Of a DNA stretch of 64,000 nucleotides, positions 1 through 10,795 are shown in pieces (position 1 is the stretch's first letter; each line of letters begins with the position of its first letter). Made by a program: the position numbers and the translations under genes. The notes beneath the pieces are model-generated. The model searched no databases. It was given only the letters and a program-made list of their open reading frames with translations, and was not told the DNA's origin. The DNA comes from Liolophura sinensis. Its lineage: Eukaryota > Mollusca > Polyplacophora > Chitonida > Chitonidae. The stretch covers positions 3,782,001 to 3,846,000 of the forward strand of contig NC_088307.1 of assembly GCF_032854445.1 (NCBI RefSeq), read 5' to 3'.

Positions 1-180
1 TGAATAAACACCTTGCAATCATGCAAAAAGCTTGAAGAATATCAGTAAATTGCATTTAAAGTTCCCTTTAAAGATGCGAAAAGGTAGAAGAATTAGGGTG
101 TGTTTGTTTTCCTTCACTGATAACCAGTAAGTGATAAGAAGAAAAGAATTAATAAACTAGCCGTAAAACATATGTTTTCC

Positions 181-185
181 TTCAG
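181..185 (+). promoter_or_regulatory. 3' splice site of the first gene's last exon
   Basis: The run TATGTTTTCCTTCAG precedes the open frame and matches a polypyrimidine tract plus AG. It sets the exon start at 186 in phase 0. Confidence 0.7.
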
Positions 186-1472
186 GATTCCATCCCTACG
201 GATGTGTTGTTTGATCCTTATGACAACAAAATTATGCAGAGCTTCAGGAAAAATAAGCTACTGATTGACTTATCCAAACTAGAATCAAACACTCTCCAAG
301 CCTTGGGTGAGCCCCCGCTTACACCTGTGTCCGTTGTACCTGAACAAACCCAGGAGGAAGTCAGGCTGAAAAGACACAAAACGAGAACACCAAAACCACA
401 AAAACCCAAAGAGAAAACCCAGAGAGTCAAAGATGTGAAGCAGTTTTTCGGTCCCGTCGTCAAAACATCTCCGGAGGTTTGCATCCCAGCAGAGAATGTG
501 TTAGATGATGAACTGCCACTGACACAGTTTCGCCTAAAGGGTTTTAAGCCACACCTCCTTGTCCTTGATCCAACGACAGAGATGATGCTGTCACGTCGTG
601 ACGCTGGCCGCGACATCCGCCATGCAGAGGTTGAACATCACCATAAATTGATGGCCAAACCTAAACCACGCCTTCTGCCGCAAAAGCGTGTGACTGACGA
701 TCAGCGTTTGTTTGCGAGAGTGCACGGAACAATGAGCATGTCATGCATGTTTGCAGTGCAGCAGGCCTATAAAGATCGCAACCGTTCCGAGCGTGCCACA
801 GCCAAAATGGAGTACATAATCAGCATGAAGGAGGAGCGGGATAGAGCGAAGCAAAGAATTCGTCTGTACCGTGAAGACAAGCGCAACGCAACGCTTAAAG
901 AACGTGAGAGGGACAAGCTCAAGATTATTGATTCTTTAGAGCGACGAGAACTTCATCGTATACAATATTTAGAAAAAAGAAACGAATCTAGAAACAAGTC
1001 TGGTGAAGCTGCCAAACACCAAAAAGCTGATCGGAATTTTATTTCAGACTTCACTCATCAGCACACATCTGTTAGCAATGCTCTGATGCGCCATGACAGG
1101 CAGACACTGGTGGATGACAAAAAACGGTCCAAGCAGGACACAGTACAGGGCCATAAAACCCTTGAAAAATCTCAGCGTGATACAGTTAAAAAATACCTGG
1201 AGCATCGCCAGCTAATGAGACAAACGGAGTCTGCCATGATGCGTGCGACGCTGGACACCAGAATTCTTCAGGACGCCAATGAGCGCATCCTGGAGGCAAA
1301 GTCACGCGTTGCCCACCTCAAGGCACGAGAAGCCACGGTCCATGCGTTTTATCCCTTACCGAGGGTCCACTCAGGCCATGTGACTGGTTCTGCTCCTAAT
1401 GATGGGAAGCCCCAGCTGTCCCGCTGGAAGACCTCACTTACCACAGATGGCAGGATCCAAGGGACTGTGTAG
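186..1472 (+). CDS. Terminal coding exon of an unrecognised basic, helix-rich protein (5' part outside window)
   Basis: An open frame runs from a good 3' splice site (pyrimidine-rich stretch ending TTCAG at 181-185) to a TAG at 1470-1472, giving 428 codons. There is no ATG near the start. The frame is open at the acceptor (first residues DSIPTDVLFDPYDNK), so this is the last exon of a gene whose earlier exons lie left of the window. The N-terminal part has a Lys/Pro-rich stretch (about residues 60-80) and an acidic DDELP segment. Residues about 190-275 are dense in Arg, Lys and Glu and look like a long charged helix or coiled coil. The C-terminus is less charged and ends in GRIQGTV. There is no signal peptide or membrane segment. 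The composition would suit a cytoskeletal, ciliary or nucleic-acid-associated protein, but I do not recognise the family and assign no function. Codon usage is GC-richer than the flanks, which supports real coding. Confidence 0.8.
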   Translation, partial: DSIPTDVLFDPYDNKIMQSFRKNKLLIDLSKLESNTLQALGEPPLTPVSVVPEQTQEEVRLKRHKTRTPKPQKPKEKTQRVKDVKQFFGPVVKTSPEVCIPAENVLDDELPLTQFRLKGFKPHLLVLDPTTEMMLSRRDAGRDIRHAEVEHHHKLMAKPKPRLLPQKRVTDDQRLFARVHGTMSMSCMFAVQQAYKDRNRSERATAKMEYIISMKEERDRAKQRIRLYREDKRNATLKERERDKLKIIDSLERRELHRIQYLEKRNESRNKSGEAAKHQKADRNFISDFTHQHTSVSNALMRHDRQTLVDDKKRSKQDTVQGHKTLEKSQRDTVKKYLEHRQLMRQTESAMMRATLDTRILQDANERILEAKSRVAHLKAREATVHAFYPLPRVHSGHVTGSAPNDGKPQLSRWKTSLTTDGRIQGTV

Positions 1473-2411
1473 AGGGGACAAAATTGCCACCAGCCATCCT
1501 CATGACATTAAAACCAATAACTGTGTGCTTTATCTTCAAACCTGATAATACAGAAAGATTTCCTTTTCCTTCCATATGAGTGATAATATTACTTACATAT
1601 GTTCTTTTTATTATGATAAAACAAACCTTTTAGACATGTGATTCAGTTGTCAGTTCATGTACACCTGCCTAGATTGATATACCACAGGACATGTTATAGG
1701 AAGAGTTTTCTTGACCTTTGATATGCAAATCTGTGTTTTGTGCATGATAGTTTTTGCATATATTTTAAACAAACCAGCTTGATACAAAGATAGTTTTAGA
1801 TCATTGATACACTGTGGTACAGTAAAAATATAACTGTCCATGTGCGATGTAACTCTGGATGTGATATGGTATCAGTTTGTGACATTCTTACAAATATTTG
1901 ATGCACATATGTGATACAAACTAAAAACGATTGTACATACACCAAATTCCCTCAAACTGCATTTGTCATGGTTGCTGCTCAAATCAGACTGTGATTTAAC
2001 ATTGAACTATTTTGGAATGCATATGATATACGATTCTTAACCTCTGATGCAAATGTCCAAACATGCCAAAAATATGTGTCACTGTAGCACTTGTGTTACA
2101 GTAATAGTGAATGTCACACAAATTAAAACTTTGGGATTTTTTTTTTTCAATGTTGTCAGAGGTTATAAAAATAAATGTAAACTTGACAAATCACTTTGTG
2201 AGAAATGTGGTCTAGCTATCTCAGCAGTGCTTCCTGTTGAAGACATTGACATGATGGGAGAGCCTTGAAAAAACATGAAAATCATAAAAATATAAAGATA
2301 GTGGGTTTTCCATTTTCTTTCTTGCGTTATTATTATTATGTGTTTTTGGTTTGATGTTTAACAGCTTAATTAATCTGAATCTTCAATGACTGATAAAGGA
2401 GATCCAGAATG
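1473..2411 (+). other. 3' UTR and downstream flank of the first gene
   Basis: AT-rich non-coding DNA follows the TAG stop. A possible AATAAA polyadenylation signal lies at about 2170-2175, which would give a 3' UTR of about 700 nt. I see no other gene here. Confidence 0.4.
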
Positions 2412-3044
2412 GTTCTGTAGTGACAGTATTTGTAATTGTGAACAGCATGTCTTTAACCTCATGTGTGACCAAAGTAGAATTTATTGTTAGTCTCCTCCCA
2501 CCATTCTGTAGTGACAGTATTTGTAATTGTGAACAGCATGTCTCTAACTTCATGTGTGACCAAAGTAGAATTTATTGTTGGTCTCCTCCCACCATTCTGT
2601 AGTGACAGTATTTGTAATTGTGAACAGCATGTCTCTAACTTCATGTGTGACCAAAGTAGAATTTATTGTTGGTCTCCTCCCACCATTCTGTAGTGACAGT
2701 ATTTGTAATTGTGAACAGCATGTCTCTAACTTCATGTGTGACCAAAGTAGAATTTATTGTTGGTCTCCTCCCACCATTCTGTAGTGACAGTATTTGTAAT
2801 TGTGAACAGCATGTCTCTAACTTCATGTGTGAACGAAGTTGAATTTATTGTTGGTCTCCTCCCACCATTCTGTAGTGACAGTATTTGTAATTGTGAACAG
2901 CATGTCTTTAACTTCATGTGTGACCAAAGTAGAATTTATTGTTGGTCTCCTCCCACCATTCTGTAGTGATAGTATTTGTAATTGTGAACAGCATGTCTCT
3001 AACTTCATGTGTGACCAAAGTAGAATTTATTGTTGGTCTCCTCC
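2412..3044. repeat. 91-bp tandem repeat, about 7 copies
   Basis: The unit contains TTCTGTAGTGACAGTATTTG and GGTCTCCTCCCACCA and recurs every 91 bp with a few substitutions per copy. 91 is not a multiple of 3, so the short frames that step through it on both strands are by-products. The last copy breaks off after the CTCCTCCC motif. Confidence 0.95.
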
Positions 3045-3516
3045 CTTTTTGGCGAAAACATTGCATATATACATGTACAGGTATATATGCAGATTTCCAG
3101 GTCCATATGCACAGTTATTTTTACTGTTAGCTGGGAGTTATCTAACCTTGTATCAACTGTAGCTGCTAAGAAGCCATTTCTAAAGTATCTAAAGAAGTTC
3201 TAAAGTATCTGTACTCTAAGATCATTGACTGATTGTGTTTAGTTACTGCTGTGGATGTGGTAAATCCTTGTGCTGCCTACCAGTTATATTTGGCTGTTGT
3301 AATAGGTTTTTTTATCTACACTCTATATATATATATGACATGTGATTTGGGCCGTTATACATGTGTAAATTATATATTATTTTTATTGAATAGAATTTGT
3401 TGGTTTTGCAGGATGTTTTCTTTACAGACTGTTCAAATGCTGGGTCACTGTGACTATCATGATCAAATCCAGCTCTTGGCGTTTCATTGTTTTGTTTTAT
3501 GTAGTTATTTGATTTA
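3045..3516. other. AT-rich intergenic stretch
   Basis: It holds a short TA-rich run near 3333. I see no supported gene or repeat. Confidence 0.4.
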
Positions 3517-3875
3517 TGTTTTCTGTCATTCTCAAGAATATTTCACTTATACAACGATGGCCAACATTATGGTGGGAGGAAACCGGGCAGAGCCGTGGGG
3601 AAAACCCATGACCATCTGTAGGTAGCCGACAGACCTTACCGCGTATGGCCGGACTGGAAGCCAGCATGAGCTGAACTTATACTTTATTTAAAGCTGGCTC
3701 CTGGGGGTTATGGATAGCCATGACCATCTGCAGGTTGCTGGCAGACCTTCCCATGTACAGCCAAAGAGGAAGCGAGCATGATCTGGACAAACTCACAGCG
3801 ACTGTATTGATGAGCTCCTGGGTCATTGTGCCATGCTGGCATGCTAACCACCTCAGCCACAGAGGCCCAGTTTCA
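3517..3875 (-). mobile_element. SINE family A, - strand, with internal duplication
   Basis: Read on the - strand, a tRNA-like head (box A-like GGTTAGCATGCC near 3840-3860; box B region near the GCGACTG/CTCACAG block) is followed by the family-A body: AGGTCTGCCAGCAACCTGC, a GCCCGGTTTCCTCCCACC block, and ATAATGTTGGCC followed by GTATAAGTGAAATATTCTTGAG. The block around CATGACCATCTG occurs twice (about 3607 and 3719), so part of the body is duplicated. Confidence 0.75.
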
Positions 3876-3889
3876 TCTGTAGCTTTAAG

Positions 3890-4000
3890 TGAGCAGGTTT
3901 GTCAGGTACGTAGTAAAGGCCGGTGGTTTACTCCAGGCTCTCTGGTTTCCTCCACCTATAAACTTGACTGCTGTCATACACAAAATGAGTAAGTGAAAAA
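3890..4000 (+). mobile_element. Diverged SINE fragment, + strand
   Basis: The segment contains GGTTTACTCCAGGCTCTC, TTTCCTCCACC and a TATAAACTTGACTGCTGTC block. This resembles the SINE 3' body but is diverged from family A. A similar degenerate piece occurs at 19180-19265. Confidence 0.45.
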
Positions 4001-4044
4001 GTTTTAGTTGTGATATGGTACTTCGAATATTGTTTTGGTCATAT

Positions 4045-4105
4045 ATAGTCTATTTATTTATTTGGTTGGTATTATACGCCGTACTCCAGAATATTTCACT
4101 TACCA
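4045..4105 (-). mobile_element. SINE family A 3'-end fragment, - strand
   Basis: A TATTTATTTATTTGG tail and GCCGTACTCCAGAATATTTC match the 3' terminus of family A in reverse. The remainder is missing. Confidence 0.6.
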
Positions 4106-4117
4106 TGATCATTGACA

Positions 4118-4478
4118 TATAGGGTGGGTGGGTGCTTGGGGTTTAACGTCCTACTTAATTTTTCAGTCCTATTACGACGAAGAAATTCTTAGAGTGCATG
4201 TAACGTGCCTCCTTGTTGCAGGACGGATTTCCACCATTCTTTTATCTAGTGCTGCTTCACTGAGACAACTTTGCGAAGGCAAGTAAGCCACCCCACCTGA
4301 GCCATTATACTGATATGGGTCAACCAGTCGCTGCACTATCTCCTTAATGCTGAATGCTATGTGATGAAGCTACAACTTCCTCTTTTAAAGTCTTAGGTGT
4401 GACCTGACCCAGGCTTGAACCTGGATCTGCCGTTCCCGAAGCGGACGATCTACCAGCCGTGCTATCGGGGCCGGTCAC
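4118..4478 (-). mobile_element. SINE family B, full-length-like, - strand
   Basis: Read on the - strand, it starts with a tRNA-like head (CCCCGATAGCACGGCTGG, then box B GGTTCAAGCCTGGGTC). A body follows with AGTCTTAAAAGAGG-like and GTTGACCCATATCAG blocks and a terminus near AAACCCCAAGCACCCACCC. A second copy of the same length is at 13845-14203. Confidence 0.8.
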
Positions 4479-4604
4479 CACATATAGGAGATGCGCGTCA
4501 CTGCTAAAATTTGTCATCAGGCGAAAACTGTTATATGACAGCAGCCAGCACCATTGTGAAAGGAAACTGAGCAACAAATATCTGAAAACTGAAAAGACAT
4601 TTTT

Positions 4605-4620
4605 GGGGGGGGGGGGGGGG
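4605..4620. repeat. Poly-G run (16 nt)
   Basis: An uninterrupted G homopolymer. Similar runs of 12-16 G or C occur at about 18087, 27915, 48673, 48801 and 55126. Confidence 0.9.
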
Positions 4621-4778
4621 AATCTTGATTTTTTCTGATCTTCCTCTTTTCTAAAGCTTTCCAGTCATGTAAATATGTCTTCAAGTGGAAAAATTGCCGA
4701 TCTAAGTCCACACTTTCCACAAATCAGATGATTTTTCAAAGTTTATTTTTCTAATTTATACCCTCCTGTAACATTGAT

Positions 4779-4895
4779 TTATTTATCTATTTATTTCATT
4801 GGTGTTTTATGCCATACTCAAGAATATTTCATTTACACTACCACAACTAGCATTATGCAACCATCTGAAGGTTGTTGGCAGACCTTCCTCCTTCA
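4779..4895 (-). mobile_element. SINE family A, - strand, internally deleted
   Basis: A TTTATTTATCTATTTATT tail, then GCCATACTCAAGAATATTTC and ACCATCTGAAGGTTG, is the family-A 3' end and mid-body in reverse, without the Gly/Pro-codon-like GC-rich centre. Confidence 0.65.
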
Positions 4896-4934
4896 ACATT
4901 GAAAACAGATTTATTCTGCCTGTCAATGATAAAA

Positions 4935-5155
4935 TTCGGTCGCTGTGAGTTCAAGTCAAACTCATGCTGGCTTCCTCTCCTCGCCATAAGTGGAAAGGTC
5001 TGTCATCAACCTGCGGATGGTTGTGGGTTTCCTGCAGGCTCTGCCCGGTTTCCTTCCACCATAATGCTGGCTGCCGTTATATAAGTAAAATATTCTTGAG
5101 TACAGCGTAAAACACCAATCAGATAAATAAATAAATCAATCAATCAATCAATCAA
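4935..5155 (+). mobile_element. SINE family A, + strand
   Basis: It begins with the box B-like GTGAGTTCAAGTCAAAC. It continues through AAGGTCTGTCATCAACCTGC, GGCTCTGCCCGGTTTCC, CCACCATAATGCTGG and AAAATATTCTTGAGTACAGC, and ends in a simple (AATA/AATC)n tail at about 5125-5155. With the copy at 4779-4895 it forms an inverted pair. Confidence 0.8.
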
Positions 5156-5345
5156 TTATACAATTATACTTGGTATGGCCCAAGGCCTCACATTACTTCC
5201 TTAAAACATGGCCCCAATCATTGTGTTGTCTCCTGAATGCTCACCACTCAACCAGTATATCATTTGTGCACATATCTGAGGCCTGTATCACAAAGTCATC
5301 TTGAGCTGAAGTTCAAAACTTATATCATCTTAATAAAACAAATTT

Positions 5346-5503
5346 ATTTGATTTATTTAATTGGTGTTTTACGCTGTACTCGAGTATATTTTACTTATAT
5401 GACGGCAGCCAGCATTATGGTGGGAGGAAACCGGGCAATGCCCGGGGGAAACCCATGACCATCCACAGGTTGCTGGTAGACCTTTCCACTTACGGCTTAA
5501 TTT
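5346..5503 (-). mobile_element. SINE family A, - strand
   Basis: A TTTATTTAATTGGTG tail, TACGCTGTACTCGAG, GGTGGGAGGAAACCGGGC and CAGGTTGCTGGTAGACC give the reverse order of the family-A body. The tRNA-like head is missing. Confidence 0.75.
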
Positions 5504-5659
5504 GAATTACAATTTTAAGTTAAATCCTGAAATGACTTATTTATTCAATTTTCTTCATTTATGGAGCTCCACTAGGTCTGGCAAACATCTCCCAGAGGAA
5601 AAGCTTGCAAGATGTGTTCCAATTCTTATGGTGGAACTCACTGGACTAATCCTTTTAGA

Positions 5660-5762
5660 CTGCTTGGGTGGCCCAATGGTTATGATGTCTGACACGAAGT
5701 TGTGAGATTTCCTGACCTGAGATCAAACCTGGGTCAGGTTATACCAAAGACCTTAAAAAGTA
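5660..5762 (+). mobile_element. SINE family B head, + strand, leading into the 75-bp array
   Basis: GGTGGCCCAATGGTTATGATG (box A region) and GAGATCAAACCTGGGTCAGG (box B region), followed by ACCAAAGACCTTAAAAAG, match the 5' end of family B. Instead of the usual body, the sequence runs straight into the 75/77-bp tandem array. Confidence 0.65.
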
Positions 5763-5769
5763 CTTGTAA

Positions 5770-8700
5770 CTAGAGTACTCCATGTCTTCATCTGTTCATG
5801 GAGGAACCCCTCATGCCTGTTACAAACAGGTTAGAACTGCAGGCAGCCAGAGTACTCTATGTCTTCAGCTGTTCATAAAGGAACCCCTCCTGCCTGTTAC
5901 TAACCAGTCAGAACTGGAGGTAGTCAGAGTACTCTATGTCTTCAGCTGTAAAGAGGAATCCCTTATGCCTGTTACAAACCAGTCAGAACTGGAGGTAGCT
6001 GAAGTACTCTGTGTCTTCACCTGTTCATAGAGGAACCCCTCATGCCTGTTACAAACCAGTCAGAACTGGAGGTAGCCAGAGTACTCTATGTCTTCAACTG
6101 TTCATAGAGGAATCCCTCATGCCTGTTACAAACCAATCAGAACTGGAGGTAGCCAGAGTACTCTATGTCTTCAGCTGTTCATAGAGGAACCCCTCATGCC
6201 TGTTACAAACCAGTCAGAACTGCAGGTAGCCAGAGTACTCTGTGTCTTCAGCTGTTCATAGAGGAATCCCTCATGCCTGTTACAAACCAGTCAGAACTGG
6301 AGGTAGCCAGAGTACTCTATGTCTTCAGCTGTTCATAGAGGAACCCCTCATGCCTGTTACAAACCAGTCAGAACTGGAGGTAGCCAGAGTACTCTATGTC
6401 TTCAGCTGTTCATAGAGGAATCCCTCATGCCTGTTACAAACCAGTCAGAACTGGAGGTAGCCAGAGTACTCTATGTCTTCAGCTGTTCATAGAGGAACCC
6501 CTCATGCCTGTTACTAACCAGTCAGAACTGCAGGTAGCCAGAGTACTCTGTGTCTTCAGGTGTTCATAGAGGAACCCCTCATGCCTGTTACAAACCAGTC
6601 AGAACTGGAAGTAGCCAGAGTACTCCATGTCTTCAGCTGTAAAAAGAAATCCCTCATGCCTGTTACTAACCAGTCAGAACTGGAGTTAGCCAGAGTACTC
6701 TATGTCTTCAGCTGTTCATAGAGGAATCCCTCATGCCTGTTACAAACCAGTCAGAACGGCAGGTAGCCAGAGTACTCCATGTCTTCAGCTGTTCATAGAG
6801 GAATCCCTCATGCCTGTTACAAACTAGTCAGAAATGGAGGTAGCCAGAGTACTCTGTGTCTTCAGCTATTCATAGAGGAATCCCTCATGCCTGTTACTAA
6901 CCAGTCAGAACTGGATGTAGCCAGAGTACTTTATGTCTTCAGCTGTAAAGAGGAATCCTTCATGTCCGTTACTAACCAGTCAGAACTGGAGGTAGTCAGA
7001 GTACTCTATGTCTTCAGCTGTAAAGAGGAATCCCTCATGCCTGTTACAAACCAGTCAGAATTGGAGGTAGCCAGAGTACTCTATGTCTTTAGCTGTAAAG
7101 AGGAACCCCTCATGCCTGTTACTAACCAGTCAGAACTGGAGGTAGCCAGAGTACTCAATGTCTTCAGCTGTAAAGAGGAACCCCTCATGCCTGTTACTAA
7201 CCAGTCAGAACTGGAGGTAGCCAGAGTACTCAATGTCTTCAGCTGTAAAGAGGAACCCCTCATGCCTGTTACAAACCAGTCAGAACTGGAGGTAGCCAGA
7301 GTACTCTATGTCTTCAACTGTTCATAGAGGAATCCCTCATGCCTGTTACAAACCAATCAGAACTGGAGGTAGCCAGAGTACTCTATGTCTTCAGCTGTTC
7401 ATAGAGGAACCCCTCATGCCTGTTACAAACCAGTCAGAACTGCAGGTAGCCAGAGTACTCTGTGTCTTCAGCTGTTCATAGAGGAATCCCTCATGCCTGT
7501 TACTAACCAGTCAGAACTGGAGGTAGCCAGAGTACTCAATGTCTTCAGCTGTAAAGCGGAATCCCTCATGCCTGTTACAAACCAGTCAGAACTGGAGGTA
7601 GCCAGAGTACTCAATGTCTTCAGCTGTAAAGAGGAACCCCTCATGCCTGTTACAAACCAGTCGGAACTGGAGGTAGCCAGAGTATTCTATGTCTTCAGTT
7701 GCAAAGAGGAATCCCTCATGTCTCTTACAAACAGGTTGGAACTGCAAGTAGCTAGAGTTCTCCATGTCTTTAGATGTTCCTAGAGGAATCCCAGTGTCTG
7801 TTACAAACCAGTCAGAACTGGAGGTAGCCAAAGTACTCCATGTCTTCAGCTGTTCATAGAGGAATCCCTCATGCCTGTTACAAACCAGTCAGAACTGCAG
7901 GTAGCCGGAGTACTCCATGTTTTCAGCTATAAAGCGGAATCCCTCATGCCTGTTACAAACCAGTCAGAACTGCAGGTAGCCAGAGTACTCTATGTCTTTA
8001 GCTGTAAAGAGGAACCCCTCATGCCTGTTACTAACCAGTCAGAACTGGAGGTAGCCAGAGTACTCAATGTCTTCAGCTGTAAAGAGGAACCCCTCATGCC
8101 TGTTACTAACCAGTCAGAACTGGAGGTAGCCAGAGTACTCAATGTCTTCAGCTGTAAAGAGGAACCCCTCATGCCTGTTACAAACCAGTCAGAATTGGAG
8201 GTAGCCAGAGTACTCTATGTCTTTAGCTGTAAAGAGGAACCCCTCATGCCTGTTACTAACCAGTCAGAACTGGAGGTAGCCAGAGTACTCAATGTCTTCA
8301 GCTGTAAAGAGGAACCCCTCATGCCTGTTACTAACCAGTCAGAACTGGAGGTAGCCAGAGTACTCAATGTCTTCAGCTGTAAAGAGGAACCCCTCATGCC
8401 TGTTACAAACCAGTCAGAACTGGAGGTAGTCAGAGTACTCTATGTCTTCAGCTGTAAAGAGGAATCCCTCATGCCTGTTACAAACCAGTCAGAATTGGAG
8501 GTAGCCAGAGTACTCTATGTCTAGCTGTAAAGAGGAACCCCTCATGCCTGTTACTAACCAGTCAGAACTGGAGGTAGCCAGAGTACTCAATGTCTTCAGC
8601 TGTAAAAAGGAACCCCTCATGCCTGTTACTAACCAGTCAGAACTGGAGGTAGCCAGAGTACTCAATGTCTTCAGCTGTAAAGAGGAACCCCTCATGCCTG

Positions 8701-10790
8701 TTACAAACCAGTCAGAACTGGAGGTAGCCAGAGTACTCTATGTCTTCAACTGTTCATAGAGGAATCCCTCATGCCTGTTACAAACCAATCAGAACTGGAG
8801 GTAGCCAGAGTACTCTATGTCTTCAGCTGTTCATAGAGGAACCCCTCATGCCTTATACAAACCAGTCAGAGCTGCAGGTAGCCAGAGTACTCTGTGTCTT
8901 CAGCTGTTCATAGAGGAATCCCTCATGCCTGTTACTAACCAGTCAGAACTGGAGGTAGCCAGAGTACTCAATGTCTTCAGCTGTAAAGCGGAATCCCTCA
9001 TGCCTGTTACAAACCAGTCAGAACTGGAGGTAGCCAGAGTACTCAATGTCTTCAGCTGTAAAGAGGAACCCCTCACGCCTGTTACAAACCAGTCGGAACT
9101 GGAGGTAGCCAGAGTATTCTATGTCTTCAGTTGCAAAGAGGAATCCCTCATGTCTCTTACAAACAGGTTGGAACTGCAAGTAGCTAGAGTTCTCCATGTC
9201 TTTAGCTGTTCCTAGAGGAATCCCAGTGTCTGTTACAAACCAGTCAGAACTGGAGGTAGCCAAAGTACTCCATGTCTTCAGCTGTTCATAGAGGAATCCC
9301 TCATGCCTGTTACAAACCAGTCAGAACTGCAGGTAGCCGGAGTACTCCATGTTTTCAGCTATAAAGCGGAATCCCTCATGCCTGTTACAAACCAGTCAGA
9401 ACTGCAGGTAGCCAGAGTACTCCATGTCTTCAGCTGTTCATAGAGGAACCCCTCATGCCTGTTACAAACCAGTCAGAACTGGAGGTAGCCAGAGTATGCC
9501 ATGTCTTCAGCTGTAAAGAGGAATCCCTCATGCCTGTTACAAACCAGTCAGAACTGCAGGTAGCCAGAGTACTCCATGTCTTCAGCTGTTCATAGAGGAA
9601 CCCCTCATGCCTGTTACAAACCAGTCAGAACTGGAGGTAGCCAGAGTATGCCATGTCTTCAGCTGTAAAGAGGAATCCCTCATGCCTGTTACTAACCAGT
9701 CAGAGCTGCAGGTAGCCAGGGTACTCTATGTCTTCAGCTGTAAAGAGGAGCCCTCATGCCTGTTACAACCAGTCAGAGCTGCAGGTAGCCAGGGTACTCT
9801 ATGTCTTCAGCTGTAAAGAGGAATCCCTCATGCCTGTTACAAACCAGTCAGAACTGGAGGTAGCCAGAGTATGCCATGTCTTCAGCTATAAAGCGGAATC
9901 CCTCATGCCTGTTACTAACCAGTCAGAACTGGAGGTAGCCAGGGTACTCTATGTCTTCAGCTGTAAAGAGGAGCCCCTCATGCCTGTTACAACCAGTCAG
10001 AATTGCAGGTAACCAGAGTACTCTATGTCTTCAGCTGTAAAGAGGAATCCCCCATGCCTGTTACTAACCAGTCAGGACTGCAGGTAGCCAGAGTACTCTA
10101 TGTCTTCAGCTGTAAAGAGGAATCCCTCATGCCTGTTACTAACCAGTCAGAACTGGAGGTAGCCAGAGTACTCCATGTCTTCAGCTGTAAAGAGGAATCC
10201 CTCATGCCTGTTACTAACCAGTCAGAACTGGAGGTAGCCAGAGTACTCTATGTCTTCAGCTGTAAAGAGAAGCCCCTCATGCCTGTTACAACCAGTCAGA
10301 ACTGCAGGTAGCCAGAGTACTCCATTTCTTCAGCTGTAATGAAGAACCCCCCATGCCTGTTACTAACCAGTCAGAACTGGAGGTAGCCAGAGTACTCCAT
10401 GTCTTCAGCTGTAAAGAGGAATCCCTCATGCCTGTTACTAACCAGTCAGAACTGGAGGTAGCCAGAGTGTTCTATGTCTTCAGCTGTAAAGAGAACCCCC
10501 TCATGCCTGTTACAACCAGTCAGAACTGCAGGTAGCCAGAGTACTCCATTTCTTCAGCTGTAAAGAGGAACCCCTCATGCCTGTTACTAACCAGTCAAAA
10601 CTGGAGGTAGCCAGGGTACTCTATGTCTTCAGCTGTAAAGAGGAACCCCTCATGCCTGTTACAAACAGATCAGAATTGGAGGAAGCCAGAGTACTCTATG
10701 TCTTCAACTGTAAAGAGGAACACTTCATGCCTGTTACAAACCAGTCAGAATTGGAGGTAGCTAGTGTACTCTACTCCTTCAGCTGTTCAA
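5770..10790. repeat. 5-kb tandem array of 75/77-bp units, about 66 copies
   Basis: The unit contains CTCATGCCTGTTAC, AACCAGTCAGAACTGGAGG, TAGCCAGAGTACTC and ATGTCTTCAGCTGT. Two length classes alternate: AGCTGTAAAGAGG (75 bp) and AGCTGTTCATAGAGG (77 bp). Runs of 75-bp units stay open in one frame and translate to a 25-residue repeat containing MPVTNQSELEVARV, but each 77-bp unit brings a TAG and a frame change, and a 2-nt loss near 8521 breaks another run. Higher-order structure is visible: about 7040-7985 recurs at about 8474-9415 (offset about 1432 bp), including odd variants such as CCTAGAGGAATCCCAGTGTC. I read this as a minisatellite, not a gene. Confidence 0.95.
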
Positions 10791-10795
10791 AATGA

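Noticed and set aside
5782-10795. Long + strand frames with a 25-residue repeat (MPVTNQSELEVARV...) as a repeat protein gene
   Set aside because: They exist only because 75 is divisible by 3. 77-bp units, a 2-nt loss and repeated TAG codons break them, and there is no start context or splice structure. The opposite strand is open too.
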